A DNA stretch of 10,820 bases from Clostridia bacterium (GTDB lineage: Bacteria > Bacillota > Clostridia > Oscillospirales > CAG-272), in assembly GCA_017456685.1 (NCBI GenBank), contig JAFTIV010000137.1, positions 1-10,820 on the forward strand. Reading direction: 5' to 3'. Below the pieces are notes generated by a model. It worked only from the letters and a program-made list of their open reading frames with translations. It made no database searches and had not been told where the DNA came from. Made by a program: the position numbers and the translations under genes. Below, in pieces: positions 6,101 through 10,820 of the stretch. Every line of letters begins with the position of its first letter. Position 1 is the first letter of the stretch.

Positions 6101-6130
6101 AAATGGCGCAGGCAACTGCGCTATTTGTTG
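6101..6130 (+). terminator. Weak terminator or attenuator between lipoprotein and kinase trio
   Basis: AAATGGCGCAG (6101-6111) pairs with CTGCGCTATTT (6116-6126), one G-U pair, closing a GCAA tetraloop (GNRA type). The following TTTGTTGT is a poor T-run. It begins 2 nt after the lipoprotein stop. Only about 15-20 nt remain before the next gene, too little for a new promoter, so partial read-through probably supplies the trio. Confidence 0.65.
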
Positions 6131-6144
6131 TAGAAAAGGTAAAA

Positions 6145-6843
6145 ATGAAAGTAAGGCTTGCAGATTTAGTAATTGAAATTAAAAATAAATATGAATATGT
6201 CGAGGAGCTTTGCAGGGACTACCTAACAGACGCACCCTGTGTTGATTTTTTTGTAGAATGCACCGACGATGAAATCGAGGCGGAGAGGCAGGACGGAGAG
6301 GCTGAAATGCCAAAGGGCTATCTTGAAAGCCTTGCAGTTTATCGCAAGATTTGCACAAGAGCTCTTGACTACGATGCGTTTTTGGTGCATAGCGCGGTAA
6401 TTGAGCTCGAGGGTAACGCCTATGCCTTCCTTGCCAAGAGTGGCACAGGAAAAAGCACACATATTGCACTTTGGCGCACGACAATAGGCGATAAGGTTCA
6501 AATCATAAATGGCGATAAGCCGATTTATAGATACATAGACGGCATTTTGTATGCCTACGGCACCCCTTGGTGTGGTAAGGAGGGCTGGCAAAGAAACACA
6601 CGCGCAAGGCTCAAGGCACTTTGCTATATCGAGCGCGCGGAAAAGAATTCCATCGAAAAAATCACACCTCGTGAAAGCGTAATGAGAATGCTAAAGCAGG
6701 TGCTAATACCTAAGGGGGCAGACGAGGTGTCAAAAACGCTTGCCCTTGTCGATAGAATGCTTAACGATATTCAATCGTGGATAGTTAAATGTAATATATC
6801 AAGTGAGGCTGCGTTGATTGCATACAACGCGCTAAAGGAGTAA
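6145..6843 (+). CDS. HPr-kinase-like (HprK-related) P-loop Ser kinase
   Basis: A 232-residue protein of the HprK-related P-loop kinase group often found beside PqqD-like proteins. The N-terminal half (1-75) is an uncharacterised alpha/beta region. Then come LVHSAVIEL (80-88) and the Walker A loop AKSGTGKST (97-105, Lys103), followed by HIALW, INGDKPI (Asp124, Walker-B/catalytic-like), and YGTPWCGKEGW (138-148), a segment typical of these kinases and absent from true HPr kinase. The classical HprK/P signature for phosphorolysis is not seen, nor is any HPr gene nearby. ATG 6145 (AAAAGG at 6134-6139, 5-nt spacing) is chosen over ATG 6103, which lies in the left arm of a hairpin with no ribosome site. 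Relatives in lasso-peptide clusters phosphorylate a Ser of the peptide; the target here is unknown. Its stop is 2 nt before the pqqD-like start. Confidence 0.85.
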   Translation: MKVRLADLVIEIKNKYEYVEELCRDYLTDAPCVDFFVECTDDEIEAERQDGEAEMPKGYLESLAVYRKICTRALDYDAFLVHSAVIELEGNAYAFLAKSGTGKSTHIALWRTTIGDKVQIINGDKPIYRYIDGILYAYGTPWCGKEGWQRNTRARLKALCYIERAEKNSIEKITPRESVMRMLKQVLIPKGADEVSKTLALVDRMLNDIQSWIVKCNISSEAALIAYNALKE

Positions 6844-6845
6844 AT

Positions 6846-7112
6846 ATGAAGATTAGAGAAGGCTTTATTTTAAGAGATGTCGCAGGGCAGAGCTTTGTTG
6901 TTGCAACAGGCGCACTCAGTCGCGAATATCAAGGAATGATTACCCTTAACGAAACAGGAAAATTCATCTGGCAATGCCTTGAAAAGCAGATGTCAAGTGA
7001 CCAAATCGTCGATGCCGTTGTCGCTGAATACGAGGACGCAGACAGGGCAGTTGTCGCAAAGGATGTTGAGGGCTTTATAAATAAATTAGTAAAGGATAAA
7101 ATCGTTGAATAA
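6846..7112 (+). CDS. PqqD-like (RRE-type) peptide-binding protein
   Basis: An 88-residue stand-alone PqqD-fold protein. Pattern seen: short N-terminal strands (KIREGFILRDVAGQSFVV), the turn GMITLNETGKFIWQCLE typical of PqqD proteins (about 30-46), a helical QIVDAVVAEYE, and a C-terminal VVAKDVEGFINKLVKDKIVE helix and strand. PqqD-like domains are RiPP recognition elements that hold the leader of a precursor peptide for modifying enzymes. ATG 6846 has AAAGGAG (6834-6840) at 5-nt spacing, overlapping the end of the kinase gene. The 3' end overlaps the peptidase gene by 8 nt. No radical-SAM, cyclase or YcaO enzyme and no precursor-like ORF is in the window. A scaffold role for kinase and peptidase is inference. 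Confidence 0.87.
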   Translation: MKIREGFILRDVAGQSFVVATGALSREYQGMITLNETGKFIWQCLEKQMSSDQIVDAVVAEYEDADRAVVAKDVEGFINKLVKDKIVE

Positions 7113-7572
7113 GCAATGCTTGAATCTTGACGAGCTTTTTCCCGTCATTGCCGAGGTTATTGCCTCGGGCGGAGAGTTTAGGCTCTATCCGCGCGGAGTA
7201 AGTATGCTACCGCTATTTAGACAGGGCACAGACTCAGTCGTGCTTGCTTCCCTCGGGGAGGTGGCTGTAAATGATATGATATTATATCGCCGTGACGATG
7301 GTAGCTTCGTACTTCATCGCGTTGTAAAAATCAAAAATGGCGAGTATATTATGTGCGGTGATAATCAATATGAGCTCGAATACGGAGTTGAAAAAAGGCA
7401 CCTTCTTGCAAGGGTCGCATATTTTTATCGCGATAGTGAAAGGGTTTCACTTGATAATGAAAGGTATAAAAATTACCTAAAAACGCTTCCTAAAAAACGC
7501 AGAAGACTAAGACTGAGGGTTCGCCTCGCCAAAATCAAAAACGCAATTTTCCCAAAGAAAAAAGCTAAATAA
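7105..7572 (+). CDS. S24/S26-family peptidase, signal-peptidase-like (SipW type), no membrane anchor
   Basis: A 155-residue protein with the catalytic core of S26 peptidases: GVSMLP with nucleophile Ser33, then DMILYRR, VLHRVVK with His71, and CGDNQ with Asp86. A Ser-His-Asp arrangement is that of the SipW/archaeal type rather than the Ser-Lys dyad of bacterial LepB. Usual SipW proteins have membrane helices; none is seen here, and the C-terminal 35 residues are strongly basic (KKRRRLRLRVRLAK, ending KKKAK). It may therefore act in the cytosol on a peptide, perhaps removing a leader, or bind nucleic acid or membrane by its basic tail. TTG 7105 is the likely start: AAAGGA (7091-7096) lies 8 nt before it, and a later ATG (7204) would remove the catalytic Ser. 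It overlaps the pqqD-like gene and is last in the operon. Confidence 0.83.
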   Translation: MNKQCLNLDELFPVIAEVIASGGEFRLYPRGVSMLPLFRQGTDSVVLASLGEVAVNDMILYRRDDGSFVLHRVVKIKNGEYIMCGDNQYELEYGVEKRHLLARVAYFYRDSERVSLDNERYKNYLKTLPKKRRRLRLRVRLAKIKNAIFPKKKAK

Positions 7573-7589
7573 TCGACACATATCGAACA

Positions 7590-7617
7590 AAAAGGAACGG
7601 AGCGCTCCGTTCCTTTT
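7590..7617. terminator. Perfect bidirectional terminator between convergent genes
   Basis: A 28-bp perfect palindrome with arm AAAAGGAACGGAGC and its complement ending in TTTT. On each strand the GC-rich stem is followed by T4, so it serves both the peptidase operon (plus) and rlmA (minus). Confidence 0.92.
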
Positions 7618-7621
7618 GCTT

Positions 7622-8449
7622 TTATAGCCTTCTAAGAATAAAGAAATCAACCTCAACCTCGGTTGTAAGACTGCTAAGCCCCTCAAGCTTTGCCTTGTCC
7701 TCAAGGCTTGTTCTGTGATAGTACGGTGTCATTTGGAAAAGCGCCCAAATTGCCTCGCTACCCTCAATTGTTGTCTTATAGCTAAGGGTCTTATGATCAA
7801 TAAGCTCAAAGCCCTCATACTTGTGCTCGTTTGCCTCGTTTAGGTACACCTGTGTGTATAATTTGCGCTTTAAGCCCTCTAAATGATGCTCGCCAGAGGC
7901 GCAAATTATAAGATACCCTCCCGAGCGTAGCACACGGCAAAATTCCTCACTTGCTACAGGCGCAAATGCGTTTACAACCACATCGGCACACCCGTCCCTT
8001 AAGGGAATGTCAAAAATGTTAGAAACGGCATACAGGGTGCTTGTAATTCCGTCTGCACGGTCAACCTTGGATGCGTGCTCCGTGCCGTGCTTTGACATAT
8101 CAAGCCCGTAAACCATAGCGCCCCTGCAATCGCTTGCAATTTTCGAGGTATAATACCCCTCGCCACAGCCCGCATCAATAACAACGCGTGGCTCAAGGCT
8201 CGCCACAAGAGAGGATAGAGTGTCGCGAATTCGAGCATAACAGCCTGTTTTAAAGAATAGTGACCTTGCGCGTATCATCTCCCTTGAGTCGCCCGCCTTT
8301 GCGTTGTTTTTCTTACCAGGATTCAAAAGATTTATGTATCCACTTTTTGCAAAATCAAAGGAGTGACCTCTCTCGCATTTGAGGCTCGCCCCCTCTTTTC
8401 TTAGCGAATTTTTGCAGATAGGACAAATTAAGTTTTCGTATAAGCTCAT
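7622..8449 (-). CDS. rlmA: 23S rRNA (guanine-N1)-methyltransferase, RlmA family
   Basis: A 275-residue SAM-dependent methyltransferase. The N-terminal zinc site Cys9, Cys12, Cys25, His29 (CPIC-x12-CERGH) is characteristic of RlmA and is followed by SFDFAKSGYINLL. SAM motif I is VIDAGCGEGYY (90-100). AVSNIFDIPLRDGCADVVVNAFAP carries the usual acidic/hydrophobic motif after it, and a helical C-terminal region ends the fold. E. coli RlmA(I) methylates G745; Gram-positive RlmA(II) (TlrB type) methylates G748 in helix 35 of 23S rRNA. Which one this is cannot be settled by eye, but a Gram-positive background favours G748. ATG 8449 has GAGGT 4 nt upstream on its strand. It shares its promoter region with the divergent rRNA methyltransferase gene. 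Confidence 0.9.
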   Translation of the reverse strand: MSLYENLICPICKNSLRKEGASLKCERGHSFDFAKSGYINLLNPGKKNNAKAGDSREMIRARSLFFKTGCYARIRDTLSSLVASLEPRVVIDAGCGEGYYTSKIASDCRGAMVYGLDMSKHGTEHASKVDRADGITSTLYAVSNIFDIPLRDGCADVVVNAFAPVASEEFCRVLRSGGYLIICASGEHHLEGLKRKLYTQVYLNEANEHKYEGFELIDHKTLSYKTTIEGSEAIWALFQMTPYYHRTSLEDKAKLEGLSSLTTEVEVDFFILRRL

Positions 8450-8466
8450 ATTTACCTCATAAGGTG

Positions 8467-8495
8467 TTGATTTTAGAAATTATTTGTGCTAATAT
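8467..8495 (+). promoter_or_regulatory. Sigma-A promoter for the rlmCD-like gene
   Basis: -35 TTGATT (8467-8472), 17-nt spacer, -10 TAATAT (8490-8495) with extended TG (8487-8488). It shares 14 exact bases with the nitroreductase promoter at the -35. Leader is about 55 nt, with GGAGG (8549-8553) before ATG 8557. Confidence 0.8.
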
Positions 8496-8520
8496 TATAT
8501 TAGATAATATTATTTTACAA
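8494..8520 (-). promoter_or_regulatory. Probable divergent promoter for rlmA
   Basis: On the minus strand TTGTAA (8515-8520) is followed after 15 nt by TATAAT (8494-8499), or after 17 nt by TAATAT. It overlaps the -10 of the plus-strand promoter, so the two could compete for polymerase. The AT-rich setting makes the exact hexamers uncertain. Confidence 0.45.
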
Positions 8521-8556
8521 CATACGCGCAATTAAAGCAAGAGCTTTGGAGGAAAT

Positions 8557-9834
8557 ATGCTTAAGGAAGGGCAAAAATTTACAGTAAAATGCGAGGAAAT
8601 GAACAATTTTGGAAATTCGGTTTGCCGAATTGACGGACTTGTCGTTTTTATAAACGGAGCGGTATCGGGAGATTTCGTTGAGGCAGAGGTAAAGAAAATT
8701 ACCTCTAACTATGCTATTGCCGAAACCACGAAAATCATCACTCAATCCCCGTATAGAGTAACCCCTGCCTGCACCTCATACGAAAGGTGCGGTGGCTGTG
8801 CCTTCTCAACAGTACATATAAAAAAGGAAAACGAGATTAAGACAGGCTATGTAAAAGGAACGCTTGCCAAATTTGGCATTGATGCTAAGGTCGAGGACAT
8901 CGTATGCCCCGTTAGCGATTTTTATAGGAATAAGGTTATTCTTTTTTACTCAAATGGTCGCTTTGGCTATATGGAAAGGGCTACAAATAGGGTAGTGCCT
9001 CATAAGGCTTGTCCTCTTAATGATGGCATATTTGACGACATCGCGCGCTTCACCGCTAAGGAGCTTGACGATAAAAGGCTTCGCGCACTCTATATGCGCA
9101 AAAGCTCAGGCGATGATGGCGAGATTATGGTGTGCCCGATATTTACTAAGGAAACAGATATCAAGCACTACGCAAAGAAGCTAAAGAGCGAGTTTCCACG
9201 AGTTTCAACAATCCTATCTGGCGTTATCTATGCAAAGGACTTTGTCCTTGAGGCGTGTGAGTTTGAGCTCGTGCGTGGCGAGGGCTATATAAAGGACGAG
9301 CTTTGCGGGCTCGAGTTTGAAATTTCGCCAAGGTCATTCTATCAAGTAAATCACGCCTGCGCAGCTGAGCTTTATGAAAAGGTAATCTCCTTGCTTGATG
9401 CTGACGAAAATAGCCAAATTGCCGACCTGTTTTGTGGAACAGGCACTATAGGAATGATAGTGGCTAAGCGCACAGGCGCAAGGGTCTATGGCGTTGAAAT
9501 TGAGCCCTCAGCAGTCGAGGATGCAAAGCGCAATGCCGTGCTCAATGAGGTGGAGAATATCGAATTCTTTGAGGGAGATGCAAAGAACTTTAATAAAAAG
9601 GTCGATGCGTGCATTATCGACCCACCAAGAAAGGGATGCTCGGACTTTATGCTCGATACCCTTCTTCGCCTTAACCCTCAAAAAATCATCTATGTGTCTT
9701 GTAATCCCGACACCCTCGCCCGCGACCTTAAAAAGCTAACAAGAAAATATAAAATTTCATCCCCCGTATTTGCGTATAATATGTTCCCAAGAACAGCTCA
9801 CGTTGAAACTATTGTTTGTCTCTGCAAACAATAG
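8557..9834 (+). CDS. rlmCD: 23S rRNA (uracil-5-)-methyltransferase, RlmCD/RlmD (TrmA) family
   Basis: A 425-residue class I methyltransferase that makes 5-methyluridine. An N-terminal TRAM domain (1-60) is followed by the 4Fe-4S cysteines Cys72, Cys78, Cys81 and Cys152 (CTSYERCGGC and PHKAC). The SAM-binding motif is ADLFCGTGTIG, then DPPRKG (355-360), VSCNPDTLARDL with nucleophile Cys382, and the terminal HVETIV with general base Glu417. It has all the family's catalytic residues and normal length. Gram-positive RlmCD methylates both U747 and U1939; E. coli splits these between RlmC and RlmD, and the symbol is given on that basis. Start ATG 8557 has TTGGAGGAAAT directly upstream. Its last codons lie inside a 17-bp dyad, after which a hairpin array begins. 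Confidence 0.92.
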   Translation: MLKEGQKFTVKCEEMNNFGNSVCRIDGLVVFINGAVSGDFVEAEVKKITSNYAIAETTKIITQSPYRVTPACTSYERCGGCAFSTVHIKKENEIKTGYVKGTLAKFGIDAKVEDIVCPVSDFYRNKVILFYSNGRFGYMERATNRVVPHKACPLNDGIFDDIARFTAKELDDKRLRALYMRKSSGDDGEIMVCPIFTKETDIKHYAKKLKSEFPRVSTILSGVIYAKDFVLEACEFELVRGEGYIKDELCGLEFEISPRSFYQVNHACAAELYEKVISLLDADENSQIADLFCGTGTIGMIVAKRTGARVYGVEIEPSAVEDAKRNAVLNEVENIEFFEGDAKNFNKKVDACIIDPPRKGCSDFMLDTLLRLNPQKIIYVSCNPDTLARDLKKLTRKYKISSPVFAYNMFPRTAHVETIVCLCKQ

Positions 9835-9841
9835 TTTCGAC
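9802..9841. repeat. Strong dyad across the end of the rlmCD-like gene
   Basis: GAAACTATTGTTTG (9805-9818) is an exact inverted match to CAAACAATAGTTTC (9825-9838). Three further bases pair on the outside, one as G-U, around a 6-nt loop TCTCTG. The left arm encodes the catalytic HVETIV and the right arm holds the stop codon. No T-run follows, so it is not an ordinary terminator. It touches the GTGAAGTT array. Confidence 0.75.
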
Positions 9842-9844
9842 AAC

Positions 9845-10037
9845 TAAGTTTGCCCCCAGGGGCAAGTGAAGTTGCCTTCGGCAGTGAAGTTCACTGCGTG
9901 AGTGAAGTTTCGCCTGACGGCGAAGTGGGGCAAACTTAACTTCACTTTGTGAGTAAAACGAGCAAAACTTCACTGTGAGCGTAGCGAACAACTTCACTAC
10001 GAGCGAGAGCGAGTAACTTCACCCAATCTGACTTCAC
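9845..10037 (+). repeat. GTGAAGTT hairpin array preceding the four-helix-bundle gene
   Basis: This non-coding stretch has three exact GTGAAGTT copies (9866, 9884, 9902; 18-bp period), then the reverse complement AACTTCAC at 9938, 9966, 9990 and 10015, plus GACTTCAC at 10030. Between the left copies are small hairpins of unlike sequence: TTGCCCC/GGGGCAA (9850-9865), TGCC/GGCA (9873-9883), TCAC/GTGA (9891-9901) and TTCGCC/GGCGAA (9909-9924). A 12-bp inverted repeat, TAAGTTTGCCCC (9845-9856) and GGGGCAAACTTA (9927-9938), encloses the left half. The right half has degenerate GAGCG/AGCGA words instead of hairpins. I recall similar arrays near four-helix-bundle genes in gut Clostridia, suggesting a multi-copy element; that is recollection, not a search. 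Confidence 0.8.
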
Positions 10038-10061
10038 CAAACACCAAAAAGGAGAACAGTA

Positions 10062-10415
10062 ATGAAAGATTCAGAACTGCGAACAAGAGCAAAAGCTCTT
10101 GCTCTACATATAATAGCCGTCTGTGACGAGGTAGATACACGCAAAGGCAGAGGTGTACTTGTCAACCAAATTGTCAGAAGTGCTACTTCCATCGGTGCCA
10201 ATATCCACGAAGCCAACTATGCTGCAAGTAAAGCGGATTTTATCAATAAATTTCATATTGCACTCAAAGAGTGCGGTGAAACAGAATATTGGATTGAAAT
10301 GCTTGTTGGCTCAAATTCGATAAGCGAACAAATTGCAAAAGAACTCTTGCAAGAATGCGGTATTATTCGCCGTATGCTCGTGAAATCCATCACCACTGCA
10401 AAGGAAAACGGTTAA
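10062..10415 (+). CDS. Four-helix-bundle protein (23S rRNA intervening-sequence / S23 type)
   Basis: A 117-residue all-helical protein with the family core QIVRSATSIGANIHEANYAASKADFINKF, split here as QIVRSATSIGANIHEA and KADFINKFHIALKE, and then ETEYWIEML. It matches the four-helix-bundle family (TIGR02436-like) first found in intervening sequences of Leptospira and Coxiella 23S rRNA genes; these proteins form pentameric bundles and resemble the accessory Avd protein of diversity-generating retroelements. Biochemical function is unknown. No reverse transcriptase or template/variable repeat is seen here, and no rRNA surrounds it. ATG 10062 follows AAAAAGGAGA at normal spacing. The gene directly follows the GTGAAGTT array, with which it probably travels as one element. 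More conservative codons (many CAA, ACA, ATT) differ slightly from the upstream genes. Confidence 0.9.
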   Translation: MKDSELRTRAKALALHIIAVCDEVDTRKGRGVLVNQIVRSATSIGANIHEANYAASKADFINKFHIALKECGETEYWIEMLVGSNSISEQIAKELLQECGIIRRMLVKSITTAKENG

Positions 10416-10428
10416 GGACAAAATTGAT

Positions 10429-10456
10429 TTTTGAGTAAGACTCAAAAGTTTATTTT
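10429..10456 (+). terminator. Probable terminator after the four-helix-bundle gene
   Basis: TTTTGAGT (10429-10436) / ACTCAAAA (10440-10447) with an AAG loop, followed by GTTTATTTT. The stem is 8 bp but only partly GC, so strength is uncertain. It separates the element's gene from the next ORF. Confidence 0.55.
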
Positions 10457-10495
10457 ACAGCAGTACGGTATATCATATCGAAAGGAATTGACAAT

Positions 10496-10820
10496 ATGGA
10501 ACAAGATTGGAGACTGAATGGTCAAGAGGAATATTTAAAAGACGTAGTCCTCTATAGAATTGTTTTTCCTACATTTTGGACGAAAGCATTTGCAGATAAG
10601 AACGAATTTTATCAAAGCATTTTAAGCTATGCCGAAAATCATGTTAAGGCTTTTCCTAATACAAAGGAATATCTTGAAGGTGAAAAAATACAGTTGTTTT
10701 GGCACGAACACCGCGATTTCTGTTGGGAAAAGGCAATGACAAATACGGAGTGCGAGTTTTATTTCACAAAAGATATGAGGCACTGGATTTGCAAAGAATG
10801 CTTTGAAGATTTTAAAGATA
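10496..10820 (+). CDS. Conserved hypothetical protein, probable zinc-binding, 3' end outside window
   Basis: An open frame of 108 codons with no stop before the window ends. It begins MEQDWRLNGQEEYL, and ATG 10496 has AAAGGA (10481-10486) 9 nt upstream. The C-terminal part shows a metal-site-like pattern: WHEHRDFCWEK (His70, His72, Cys76), then HWICKECFEDFKD (Cys99, Cys102). I recall gut-clostridial hypothetical proteins with the same DWRLxxQ start, HxH-x3-CW and WICxxCFxDF motifs; no function is known to me. The segment between (residues 15-65) is aromatic-rich and unlike those shorter relatives as I remember them, so it may hold an insertion. Whether it belongs to the four-helix-bundle element or is a normal neighbour is unclear. 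No convincing promoter is seen, only the hairpin after the previous gene. Confidence 0.75.
   Translation, partial: MEQDWRLNGQEEYLKDVVLYRIVFPTFWTKAFADKNEFYQSILSYAENHVKAFPNTKEYLEGEKIQLFWHEHRDFCWEKAMTNTECEFYFTKDMRHWICKECFEDFKD

Noticed and set aside
6103..6144. Upstream start (ATG 6103) for the HprK-like kinase
   Set aside because: It lies in the left arm of the hairpin after the lipoprotein, has no ribosome site, and ATG 6145 has AAAAGG at good spacing.
6223..6591. Minus-strand ORFs of 100-122 codons opposite the HprK-like gene
   Set aside because: They are antisense to an ORF with clear P-loop motifs and have no recognisable domain or ribosome site.
6145..7112. A RiPP precursor peptide inside the kinase/PqqD/peptidase operon
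   Set aside because: The genes are separated by 2 nt or overlap by 8 nt, and no short ORF with a ribosome site fits; any substrate must be encoded elsewhere.
9802..9841. Rho-independent terminator for the rlmCD-like gene
   Set aside because: A strong stem, but it is followed by GACAACTAAG with no T-run, and it includes the last coding bases.
9845..10037. CRISPR array
   Set aside because: The repeat is only 8 bp, spacers are 7-20 bp and self-complementary, the repeat flips orientation midway, and no cas gene is present.
10062..10415. Diversity-generating retroelement (Avd protein)
   Set aside because: The protein is of the same fold class, but there is no reverse transcriptase and no template/variable repeat pair in the window.

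Overview
The window looks like chromosome of a low-to-medium GC, Gram-positive, endospore-forming Clostridia bacterium, probably an uncultured gut lineage. Three things point there: the PP2C phosphatase / Ser-Thr kinase / rsgA order typical of Firmicutes, a 25-codon spoVM-like gene directly after it, and sigma-A promoters of the TTGAnn-17 nt-TGnTATAAT type with strong GGAGG ribosome sites. No finer taxonomy is justified from sequence alone.

Layout. (1) 2-2611, plus strand: a PP2C phosphatase cut by the window edge, a cytoplasmic Hanks-type kinase with no membrane segment or PASTA domains, the ribosome-assembly GTPase RsgA, then a very short spoVM-like gene and a clean terminator. (2) 2681-3349: a backup GC-rich hairpin, a textbook promoter and a nitroreductase. 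(3) 3405-5723: a MarR-type regulator and an overlapping long-chain acyl-CoA synthetase. Its promoter carries two exact copies of a 12-bp operator-like sequence. The synthetase reading frame is broken by an apparent one-base deletion near 4708. (4) 5763-7617: a small Ser-rich lipoprotein, a weak terminator/attenuator hairpin, then a tightly packed trio: HPr-kinase-like P-loop protein, PqqD-like protein, and S26 (SipW-like) peptidase lacking a membrane anchor. The trio ends at a perfect 28-bp bidirectional terminator. (5) 7622-9834: divergent genes for two 23S rRNA methyltransferases, an RlmA type (minus) and an RlmCD/RlmD type (plus), sharing a short AT-rich divergent promoter region. (6) 9802-10820: a strong dyad across the end of the second methyltransferase gene, a roughly 190-bp array of GTGAAGTT-linked small hairpins that flips orientation in the middle, a four-helix-bundle (23S rRNA intervening-sequence type) protein, and the start of a probable zinc-binding protein that runs off the window.

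Most of the window is housekeeping. The parts that deserve attention are the kinase/PqqD/peptidase trio, which resembles the accessory part of a peptide-modification (RiPP, lasso-peptide-like) system without maturase or precursor; the hairpin array attached to the four-helix-bundle gene, which looks like a mobile or structured-RNA element whose hairpin stems differ in sequence but keep pairing; the PASTA-less kinase; and the MarR operator pair.
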